NCBI GenBank assembly: GCA_036961345.1
Contig: JBALVT010000057.1
Location: 1 to 21,573 of the forward strand
From: JBALVT01 sp036961345
Lineage (GTDB): Bacteria > Pseudomonadota > Gammaproteobacteria > Pseudomonadales > Halieaceae
DNA: 21,573 nucleotides
Direction: 5' to 3'
In this document: one piece after another, positions 1 to 6,579 of the stretch
Layout: each line of letters begins with the position of its first letter
Position numbering within the stretch: the first letter of the stretch is position 1
The notes under the pieces: generated by a model
Databases searched by the model: none
The model's input: only the letters and a program-made list of their open reading frames with translations
Told to the model about the DNA's origin: nothing
Program-made: the position numbers and the translations under genes

Positions 1-2052
1 CCACAGGTGAGGCATGCACACCACGCCTGGCATCATTTCATCGGTGATAAGCACAGGGAGCTCGATCTGGCCGGCGTTTGAGCTGACTTTTACCAGGGCA
101 TCGGCTGCAATACCGCGTGCCGTGGCATCGTCCGGGTGTATCATCAGTTCGCAGGGATTTTTGCCTTTGATCAAACGACGGCTGTGATGCATCCAACCCA
201 GAGTGCGGTTGGTGAGGCGGCTGATAATTTTCAAGTCGAACTCTGACTCGGCACGTTCTCGGGCTTCACCACCCTCGATGAGATGGGCTTTCAGGCGCGG
301 TAAATCGTCGATGATCAGCTGGGGTGCCAGGTTAATCTTCTTGTCGTCGGTGCGCAGGCCTTCAGGGAATGTGTATTGGTGCTCACCCAAATAAATGCCG
401 TGTGGGTTTTCTTTCAGTTTTTTCAGCGTAAGCCCATCTTTTTTGAACGGGTTTAAACCTTTGCCATAGTGACCGAAGCGCAGGCCGAGATCGGTTACCA
501 ACTCGGGGTTAATGAAGTTGCGAACAAACTTGTGCGCCAAGCTGATCAGCATTTTTTTGATGGGGTTTTTCGCGCGTTTGGTCGCAAAACGCCCCAGTAG
601 CTCGGTAAAGATTTCCCAGTCTGTCCATTTGGATTCTGGCGTATCGAACAGCTTTGGTGAGAATTTGGTCCAGTTAATGGTGTCATACAGATGATAGAAG
701 TAGTCGTAGTGACTCTTCTCGAAAGGGCCGCACGGCGGCAGAATAATGTCCGCGAAACGCGTGGTTTCGTTGCGATACATATCCACAGCAACGTAAAATT
801 CCAGCGCGTTCAACGCCTTCTCTGAGTTGTTGCCGTCGGCCATGGACAGCACCATGTTGCCACCGAAACCAAGCAGGGCACGAATTTGGCCCTCGCCCGG
901 GGTCATAATTTCTTCGCCCAGAACAACGAGTGGGAATTCATCGGAAAACTCCGGCCGGCCACTGACACGTGAGTGATAGCGTCCCCAACTTGAACGCGAC
1001 AGATCCAGCGAATCGATGGCGGGTTTTGGAAAGGTCATACCGCCGACTTCATCCATATTGCCAGTGATCACGTTCAGTACCTGCATTAACCACTGGGTCA
1101 GACCGGCGAAGTTCACCATAGAGATGCCTGTGCGGCCGTAACAAACGGCGGTTTTTGCACTGGCAAATTCAACGGCTATGCGTTCAATATCAATGCGCGC
1201 AATGCCGGTAGCGCTACTGATGTCGTCCAGCTCGAAGTCTTGTACCGCCTGCTTTGCCTGCTCCCAGCCGCGTATATGGCCTGCCATGCGGCCCGGTTTG
1301 TCCAGTCCTTTGGCGAAGATTGTTTTTATAACGCCTATCAGGAAGAGGGCGTCGGTGTGTGGCTTGATAAAATGGTGCTCGTCCATGTATTTCGCGGATT
1401 CGGTACGGCGTGGATCCAGCAAAACGCACTTGCCGCCGCGCTCGCGAAGCGCATTAAGTTTTTTATAGGTGTTGGCCCCCGTGGCCATTTGCGCACCATT
1501 GGAAACCTTGGGGTTGGTGCCCAGCATCAGGTAGTAGTCGCTGCGATTGATATCCGGGATGGTGCACAGGAATTGGTGACCAAACATGTGATACCAGACA
1601 AAATTATGTGGCATTTGGTCGACAGTAGAGCCGGTGTAGATGTTCCTCGAGCCCAGAATATCCCGGGTTGGCTGTGTTGCGAGCAACAGACCCATGTTGT
1701 GAGCAGTGCTGCGGCCGGCATAAGAGGCCACACTGTCCATGCCGTGTGTATTTTGAATGCGGGCCAATTCAGAAGAGGCGTATTCCAGAGCCTCTTCCCA
1801 CTCTATTTCTTGCCAGGTGTCGTCGTGGCTCTTCTGGGCCGGATTCTTGCGGATACGCTTCTGTGGCTTTTTCAAGCGGTCGCTACAATTGTGTATGTCC
1901 TGCAGGCCGGTCGCCTTAGGGCATATATTGCCCTTGCTGAGCACATCATTTTTATCGCCGCGAATGGCGAGAATTTGCTCGCCTTCATATTCAACTTCTA
2001 TGCCACACATGGTTTCGCACAGGTGACAGGTTCGGTAATGAAGTTTCGACAT
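1..2052 (-). CDS. Molybdopterin oxidoreductase, N-terminal part (cut by window edge)
   Basis: The gene starts at the ATG complementary to 2050-2052, preceded by a purine-rich ACGAGG, and runs open for 684 codons to the window edge, so its C-terminus is missing. Residues 9-44 hold an N-terminal 4Fe-4S motif, C9-x2-C12-x3-C16-x27-C44, as in DMSO-reductase-superfamily proteins (BisC/formate dehydrogenase group). Other family-like stretches follow: LGTNPKVSNG near residue 177, LLDPRRTESA in the middle, and a C-terminal start of the molydopterin-dinucleotide-binding domain near the cut end. The segment that normally carries the protein ligand to molybdenum reads GSTVDQMPHN (141-150); it has no cysteine, and Asp145 or Ser142 could be the ligand. 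No Tat signal is visible, so a cytoplasmic enzyme is likely. The substrate cannot be read from the sequence. A 277-codon open frame on the other strand is only a shadow of this gene. Confidence 0.9.
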   Translation of the reverse strand, partial: MSKLHYRTCHLCETMCGIEVEYEGEQILAIRGDKNDVLSKGNICPKATGLQDIHNCSDRLKKPQKRIRKNPAQKSHDDTWQEIEWEEALEYASSELARIQNTHGMDSVASYAGRSTAHNMGLLLATQPTRDILGSRNIYTGSTVDQMPHNFVWYHMFGHQFLCTIPDINRSDYYLMLGTNPKVSNGAQMATGANTYKKLNALRERGGKCVLLDPRRTESAKYMDEHHFIKPHTDALFLIGVIKTIFAKGLDKPGRMAGHIRGWEQAKQAVQDFELDDISSATGIARIDIERIAVEFASAKTAVCYGRTGISMVNFAGLTQWLMQVLNVITGNMDEVGGMTFPKPAIDSLDLSRSSWGRYHSRVSGRPEFSDEFPLVVLGEEIMTPGEGQIRALLGFGGNMVLSMADGNNSEKALNALEFYVAVDMYRNETTRFADIILPPCGPFEKSHYDYFYHLYDTINWTKFSPKLFDTPESKWTDWEIFTELLGRFATKRAKNPIKKMLISLAHKFVRNFINPELVTDLGLRFGHYGKGLNPFKKDGLTLKKLKENPHGIYLGEHQYTFPEGLRTDDKKINLAPQLIIDDLPRLKAHLIEGGEARERAESEFDLKIISRLTNRTLGWMHHSRRLIKGKNPCELMIHPDDATARGIAADALVKVSSNAGQIELPVLITDEMMPGVVCMPHLW

Positions 2053-2251
2053 GCTGGCGCCTCGTTTATGTAATTTGACCGTCGTCGCGGCATCTGCGGT
2101 GCGATAACGATATATAATATGACTGTATTAAAATTAACTATACCTGCGGAGACAAAGATAATCAAGTCGTATTAACTTTGTTGCCGTTTTTGCCCATTCG
2201 ACGATTTGGGTCAATACTAAAAGTGATCATTAGCTTACATAATGGGTTGTT
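2053..2251. promoter_or_regulatory. Divergent intergenic region between oxidoreductase and ligase genes
   Basis: This 199-bp spacer separates divergent genes and must hold both promoters. It contains an AT-rich patch (2101-2145) with TATAAT at 2113-2118 on the plus strand, but I see no convincing -35 box at the right distance on either strand. A second -10-like hexamer, CATAAT (2238-2243), lies only a few bases upstream of the ligase ATG at 2252. No small gene or RNA gene was recognised here. Confidence 0.4.
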
Positions 2252-3730
2252 ATGGGGACCGAAATTGACAGAACTGAATTCTCGCCCGCGGACTATCAGG
2301 CTTTTAAAGGCGCGTTGGCCGAGGATTTATCGACACTGCATAAGTTGCTGGGTGACCCGGGGTTTGGCGAGGGCCCAGGCTCGATTGGCGCCGAGTTGGA
2401 GGTGTATATCGTCGATGAGCACGGAGCACCGCTCAAAATCAATAGAGAGCTGCTGGCCGATGCAGACGATCCTCAATTAACACTCGAACTCAACCGCTAT
2501 AACCTTGAATACAATCTCAGCCCTAGCCAGTTGAGCAATGAGCCGTTTCTAAACACGGAGCGGGAAATTCTCGAAAAACTTGCAATGCTTCGTACGCTGG
2601 CGGCCAAGCGTGGCGGGCGTATTGTACCCATCGGCATTCTTCCTACGCTGCGCCAGTCAGACTTTGGGTCACACTGCGTGACACCAACAAAACGCTTTCG
2701 GGCCCTGGTAGCACAGTTGATAAAGCGGCGGGGAAGCTCGTTCGCTATAGACATCAATGGCTCTGACCCGCTCAAAATCAACATGGCCGATATCACGCTG
2801 GAGGGGGCAAATACGTCCTTTCAGGTGCATTACAGAGTGTCTCCCGAGAAGTTTGCAGATACGTTTAACGCGATCCAGCTGGTCACGCCTCTGGCTGTTG
2901 CCATCGGGGCCAATTCCCCGACACTCTTTGGCCACTCCCTGTGGCACGAAACGCGCATTCCACTGTTCAAACAGGCCATAGATACGCGGCACCTGGACCG
3001 TTATGGCTGGAATGAACCTGCCAGGGTTAATTTCGGCCATGGGTGGCTGCGGCGCGGTGCCTGGGAATTATTTGCCGAAATGGCGAGAATCTATCCGCCC
3101 CTGCTACCGGTGTGCGCTGCGGCTTCTCGCTCTGGCCCCAGCCCTGAGAAAGCACCATCGCTGGCGCAGCTGTGTTTACATCTCAGTACGGTCTGGTTGT
3201 GGAATCGTCCGGTTTACGACAGTGCTGACGGTGGCCACCTGCGCATTGAAATGCGCGCACTGCCGGCAGGCCCCACCGCGATTGATATGGTCGCAAATGC
3301 AGCCTTTCTGATCGGCCTTGCAGAGGCAATACGCCCACAAATCAATGATTTACTGCCATCTTTGCCTTTCCATATGGCGGATTACAACTTCTACCGGGCT
3401 GCCCAGCATGGGCTGGGTGCCAGGCTTATTTGGCCCCAACGTGATAAAACAGGGTGCAGGGAACAATCTGTGACTACAATAATAGAGAAGTTATTACCAC
3501 GTGCCCGGGAGGGGCTGGATGCCATCGGTATTGCACCGGATGAAGCAAACTACTATTTAGATATTATTCAAGAACGGCTCGCCAGCCAGCAAACAGGGGC
3601 TATCTGGCAGCAAAAGCAGCTTGGAATCCTAAAGCAGCAGCTACCTCTGGATGACGCACTGCGCGAATTGCTGGAAGTCTTTATGGCCAACAGCAACAAT
3701 AATAAACCTGTAGCAAGTTGGAGCCTATGA
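2252..3730 (+). CDS. GCS2-type carboxylate-amine ligase (glutamate-cysteine ligase family 2)
   Basis: The 492-residue protein has the marks of the GCS2 family, ATP-dependent ligases that join a carboxylate (classically the gamma-carboxyl of glutamate) to an amine. The ATP/metal-binding GAELE motif is at 46-50, the middle holds GANSPTLFGHSLWHETRI, and RIEMRALPAGPTAIDMVAN follows toward the C-terminus. The family includes YbdK-like and EgtA-like members, so the real amine partner is unknown and need not be cysteine. An in-frame stop at 2240-2242 leaves ATG 2252 as the first possible start. No Shine-Dalgarno sequence precedes it. The stop overlaps the next gene's ATG as ATGA (3727-3730), which implies translational coupling with the M14-type hydrolase that follows. 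Family assignment is firm; function is inferred only. Confidence 0.85.
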   Translation: MGTEIDRTEFSPADYQAFKGALAEDLSTLHKLLGDPGFGEGPGSIGAELEVYIVDEHGAPLKINRELLADADDPQLTLELNRYNLEYNLSPSQLSNEPFLNTEREILEKLAMLRTLAAKRGGRIVPIGILPTLRQSDFGSHCVTPTKRFRALVAQLIKRRGSSFAIDINGSDPLKINMADITLEGANTSFQVHYRVSPEKFADTFNAIQLVTPLAVAIGANSPTLFGHSLWHETRIPLFKQAIDTRHLDRYGWNEPARVNFGHGWLRRGAWELFAEMARIYPPLLPVCAAASRSGPSPEKAPSLAQLCLHLSTVWLWNRPVYDSADGGHLRIEMRALPAGPTAIDMVANAAFLIGLAEAIRPQINDLLPSLPFHMADYNFYRAAQHGLGARLIWPQRDKTGCREQSVTTIIEKLLPRAREGLDAIGIAPDEANYYLDIIQERLASQQTGAIWQQKQLGILKQQLPLDDALRELLEVFMANSNNNKPVASWSL

Positions 3731-4758
3731 GACGATTTAAATTTGTCCGCAACCCCCTTGCCACCCAGATTGGTGACAACGTAGAGCAGTTTCTGCAAGT
3801 GTTGGGAGGGCCTGCCTGTATTTTTCTCGATGGCGATAATCCAGCTCAAACCCGCGCGTTTGTAACTTTGTTGCACGGCAATGAACCCTCGGGTGTTATT
3901 GCGCTGTTTCGCTGGCTGAAATCCGCTCGTCGTCCCGCGGTCAATGTAGTATGCATTGTGGCTTCAGTTGATGCGGCGCTGGAATCGCCGCTGTTTAGTC
4001 ATCGCATGCAAAACGGGGTACGTGATTTGAACCGCTGTTTTCGTCCGCCCTTTGACGATAACCAGGGGGCCATCGCAGAAGAAATCCTGGAAATACTCAA
4101 AATGCATCATCCCGAGGCGGTGATAGACATGCATAACACCTCAGGTACAGGGCCATCTTTTGGGGTTTGTACACATATGGACAGGCAGCACGATGCACTG
4201 GTGTCCATATTTACCCAGCGACTGATTGTATCCAATCTGGGTTTGGGAGCGCTGATGGACATCAGCGAGCATTCCTATCCAACTGTGACAGTAGAGGTGG
4301 GTGGACGACTGGATGAAGAGGCTCATGAGTTAGCCTATGAAGGCCTCAGCCGGTACTTTCAGGCCTCGAGTGTGCTCGCGCAGGATGACACCGAATGGGG
4401 GCTGGAGCTGCTCCGCGACCCCATTCGCCTGGAAATTAATGCCGGCGTGAGTTTGTCCTATGGTGAAGCCAGTGGTGCGACCGATATCACCTTGTTGCCA
4501 GACATAGAACATTATAATTTTGGCAGTGTATCTCGAAACACACAGCTGGGATGGGCCGGTGGGGATGCGCGCAAACTGTTTTGTGCGCTGGATGCCGGCG
4601 GGCGCTGTGCCGTTAGTTCCTTAGTGCGGGTAGAGGAGGGCAAGTTGTACCCGGCACAAGACCTGAAATTGTTTATGATCACCAACAACGCGGCTATAGC
4701 GCAATCAGACTGCCTGTTCTACGCGGTCGTAGACGACGAACGCACTGTTTGTCTTTAG
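3727..4758 (+). CDS. AspA/AstE-like zinc-dependent deacylase (M14 family)
   Basis: The 343-residue protein belongs to the succinylglutamate desuccinylase/aspartoacylase family, zinc enzymes that hydrolyse N-acyl amino acids or related amides. Visible active-site elements are HGNEPSG (zinc ligands H50 and E53), RDLNR (99-103, substrate carboxylate binding), DMHN (third zinc ligand H136) and TVEVGG with the catalytic Glu at 190. All key residues are present. The start chosen is ATG 3727, which overlaps the ligase stop; a TTG at 3718 is an in-frame alternative with a GGAG (3720-3723) between the two. With the upstream ligase it forms a make-and-break pair acting on the same kind of amide bond, which suggests synthesis and recycling of one small molecule; that is inference. 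A terminator follows, so the pair is separate from recA. Confidence 0.85.
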   Translation: MRRFKFVRNPLATQIGDNVEQFLQVLGGPACIFLDGDNPAQTRAFVTLLHGNEPSGVIALFRWLKSARRPAVNVVCIVASVDAALESPLFSHRMQNGVRDLNRCFRPPFDDNQGAIAEEILEILKMHHPEAVIDMHNTSGTGPSFGVCTHMDRQHDALVSIFTQRLIVSNLGLGALMDISEHSYPTVTVEVGGRLDEEAHELAYEGLSRYFQASSVLAQDDTEWGLELLRDPIRLEINAGVSLSYGEASGATDITLLPDIEHYNFGSVSRNTQLGWAGGDARKLFCALDAGGRCAVSSLVRVEEGKLYPAQDLKLFMITNNAAIAQSDCLFYAVVDDERTVCL

Positions 4759-4775
4759 TTTTCCCCCAGACCTGT

Positions 4776-4796
4776 CGCCTTATCAGGCGGGTTTTT
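4776..4796 (+). terminator. Rho-independent terminator after the ligase/deacylase pair
   Basis: The inverted repeat CGCCT (4776-4780) and AGGCG (4785-4789) closes a four-base loop and is followed by GG and a TTTTT run (4792-4796). It lies just after the deacylase stop and upstream of the recA promoter. The stem is short (5 bp), so efficiency is uncertain. Confidence 0.65.
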
Positions 4797-4826
4797 CTGC
4801 CGACCTAATTTAATTGAATTTGGGGC

Positions 4827-4855
4827 TTGCATTTCGATTTCAATGCACTGATTAT
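4827..4855 (+). promoter_or_regulatory. Probable recA promoter
   Basis: A -35-like TTGCAT (4827-4832) is followed after 17 bp by a -10-like GATTAT (4850-4855); TATATA at 4853-4858 is an alternative -10. The LexA box overlaps the -10 region, as expected for SOS-controlled recA. The elements are weak matches, so positions are tentative. Confidence 0.45.
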
Positions 4856-4863
4856 ATATACAG
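4848..4863 (+). promoter_or_regulatory. LexA (SOS) box upstream of recA
   Basis: CTGATTATATATACAG fits the gammaproteobacterial SOS box CTG-N10-CAG with the usual TA-alternating core. It has one departure from the CTGT half-site and a matching TA after the right half. It sits 36 bp before the recA ATG and overlaps the likely -10, so LexA binding would block transcription until DNA damage. Confidence 0.85.
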
Positions 4864-4899
4864 TAGTTTACTGATTAGCCATAACAAGTGAGGTTCACA

Positions 4900-5952
4900 A
4901 TGGATGCCAATAAAGGAAAAGCGCTGGAAGCGGCTCTGGGACAAATCGATCGCCAGTTCGGCAAAGGCACGGTCATGCGCATGGGCGACAAAGAGCGTGT
5001 TGCCATGCCCTCAATTTCCACGGGGTCGCTGGGGCTGGATATCGCCCTTGGCATAGGTGGGTTACCGAAGGGGCGTATTTGTGAAATTTACGGGCCGGAA
5101 TCCTCAGGTAAAACCACCCTGACATTGCAGGTTATTGCCGAAGCCCAAAAGCAGGGTGGTACAGCGGCTTTTATTGATGCCGAGCATGCACTTGACCCGA
5201 GTTATGCCGAAAAACTGGGCGTAAAAATTGATGATCTTATCGTGTCTCAGCCAGATACAGGTGAGCAGGCGCTGGAAGTCACTGAAATGTTGGTGCGTTC
5301 GGGCGCGGTCGATGTGCTGGTAGTTGATTCCGTGGCAGCTCTGGTGCCCAAAGCAGAAATTGAAGGCGAAATGGGTGCCTCTCATGTGGGGTTGCAGGCC
5401 AGGCTATTGAGTCAGGCGATGCGCAAACTTACCGGCACTATTAAACAGACTAATTGCCTGGTGATTTTCATCAACCAGATTCGTATGAAGATTGGTGTGA
5501 TGTTTGGTAGCCCTGAAACCACAACCGGTGGTAATGCACTGAAGTTTTATTCATCCGTTCGCTTGGATATCCGGCGTATAGGCGCTGTCAAAAGTGGCGA
5601 TGAGATCATCGGCAATGAAACCCGGGTTAAAGTGGTTAAAAACAAAGTGTCACCGCCTTTTAAACAGGCTGAGTTCCAAATTATGTACGGCAAGGGCATC
5701 TACCATATGGGCGAGATCATTGACTGGGGCGTGAAACTTGGCCTGGTCGATAAATCAGGTGCCTGGTATGCCTACAAGGGCGATAAAATAGGGCAGGGCA
5801 AAGCCAATTCAGCCAAGTTCCTTGAAGATAACCCAGCGGTGGCAAATGAAATAGAAACGCTGATTCGCAAACAGCTGCTAAGCCCTGACGAACCTGAACC
5901 TGCGGCCGCTGAAGAAGTAGAAACAATAGAGGCTGGCACAGAGAAAGCGTGA
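4900..5952 (+). CDS. recA: Recombinase A
   Basis: RecA catalyses strand exchange in homologous recombination and, as the ssDNA filament, promotes LexA self-cleavage. The 350-residue product is full length for the family. It shows the Walker A motif GPESSGKT (65-72), the Walker B stretch VDVLVVDSVAAL, the loop 1 region EGEMGASHVG, the QAMRKL segment, the loop 2 region ending in TTGGNALKFY, and an acidic C-terminal tail rich in Glu and Ala. ATG 4900 is preferred because GTGAGG (4888-4893) is a good Shine-Dalgarno sequence for it; the upstream GTG 4888 would add four residues and consume that site. No inteins, truncation or odd residues were seen. recX lies 78 bp downstream, the common arrangement in Gammaproteobacteria. 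The usual upstream neighbour cinA is not present in this window. Confidence 0.98.
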   Translation: MDANKGKALEAALGQIDRQFGKGTVMRMGDKERVAMPSISTGSLGLDIALGIGGLPKGRICEIYGPESSGKTTLTLQVIAEAQKQGGTAAFIDAEHALDPSYAEKLGVKIDDLIVSQPDTGEQALEVTEMLVRSGAVDVLVVDSVAALVPKAEIEGEMGASHVGLQARLLSQAMRKLTGTIKQTNCLVIFINQIRMKIGVMFGSPETTTGGNALKFYSSVRLDIRRIGAVKSGDEIIGNETRVKVVKNKVSPPFKQAEFQIMYGKGIYHMGEIIDWGVKLGLVDKSGAWYAYKGDKIGQGKANSAKFLEDNPAVANEIETLIRKQLLSPDEPEPAAAEEVETIEAGTEKA

Positions 5953-5977
5953 TCACTTTTGCTGACACATTTTTCCC

Positions 5978-6027
5978 AGGCGTCGGGGTAAACCACTTAT
6001 CCCCCACTCATTCCGGCGCCTTCTTTT
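5978..6027 (+). terminator. Nested hairpin between recA and recX (leaky terminator/attenuator)
   Basis: An outer stem AGGCG (5978-5982) with CGCCT (6017-6021) encloses an inner GGGG (5985-5988) and CCCC (6001-6004) pair, and is followed by a pyrimidine-rich TCTTTTCTC that runs into the recX ATG. In Escherichia coli a terminator between recA and recX lets only a fraction of transcripts through; this structure could play the same part. The loops are long and the T-run is interrupted, so it is only a candidate. Confidence 0.4.
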
Positions 6028-6030
6028 CTC

Positions 6031-6528
6031 ATGACTGATTTCAACAGCCATTTTTTTGAGCAAGATGCTTCCCATGAAAGTAGTGATGGCATCAACCCAG
6101 CAGATATTCGCTTGGCGGCGATGAATCTTTTGGCCAGGCGCGAACACTCCAAGACAGAATTAAGGCAGAAGCTGAGAAGGCGTTTCCCTCAGGATGAACT
6201 GGTTCAAATAGAAATTGAACGTCTGGGCCAGGAAAATCTGCAAAGTGATGCGCGTTTCGCGGAGGCCTTTTTGCGGCAGCGCGCGGACCGGGGATACGGT
6301 TTTATGAAAGTTCGGCAGGAATTGAGAGATAGAGGCTTGTCCGATTCCGAGATCAGCCGGGCGGTAGCCGAAGCCAAAGTTGACTGGTCTGAGCTGGCGC
6401 GGGAGGTTTACAGCAAGAAGTTTGGCGCAGAATCAGCCTCCGACCTGAACGAAAGGGCCAAACGCTCGCGTTTCATGCAGTATCGTGGCTTTGACAGGGA
6501 TGACTATCAATCCTTAATCGAAAAATGA
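6031..6528 (+). CDS. recX: Regulatory protein RecX
   Basis: RecX binds RecA filaments and inhibits recombinase and co-protease activity. The 165-residue protein has the three-helix repeats typical of the family: ALARREHSKTELRQKL-like text near residues 33-50 (here NLLARREHSKTELRQKL), DARFAEAFLRQRADRGYGFMKVRQEL in the middle, and FMQYRGFDRDDY near the end. Length matches the Escherichia coli protein (166). ATG 6031 has no purine-rich ribosome site, only CTTCTTTTCTC upstream; a later ATG at 6121 would remove the first ~30 residues, just before the conserved block. Low expression relative to recA is therefore plausible. Confidence 0.93.
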   Translation: MTDFNSHFFEQDASHESSDGINPADIRLAAMNLLARREHSKTELRQKLRRRFPQDELVQIEIERLGQENLQSDARFAEAFLRQRADRGYGFMKVRQELRDRGLSDSEISRAVAEAKVDWSELAREVYSKKFGAESASDLNERAKRSRFMQYRGFDRDDYQSLIEK

Positions 6529-6557
6529 ATGTGTCCGGAGCCGAATAACAAGTATTT

Positions 6558-6579
6558 CTCACGTCTGTGAGGGTTTTTT
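6558..6579 (+). terminator. recX terminator, inside the 3' end of the convergent carrier gene
   Basis: CTCAC (6558-6562) and GTGAG (6567-6571) form a 5-bp stem with a four-base loop, followed by GG and TTTTTT (6574-6579). On the minus strand the same stem is followed by AAATACTTG, not a T-run, so it acts only for recX. It overlaps the stop codon of the carrier gene (6559-6561). Confidence 0.7.

Noticed and set aside
1240..2073. 277-codon open frame on the plus strand
   Set aside because: It lies antisense to the molybdopterin oxidoreductase, whose protein has clear family motifs. The plus-strand product shows no domain and no ribosome site.
2075..2118. TTGACC with TATAAT as a plus-strand promoter
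   Set aside because: The boxes are 32 bp apart, far from the 16-18 bp that sigma-70 needs.
6530..6540. Extra TGTCCG near the recX stop as a further AraC-type site
   Set aside because: It is a single copy without a 21-bp partner and lies between convergent genes, so chance is the better explanation.
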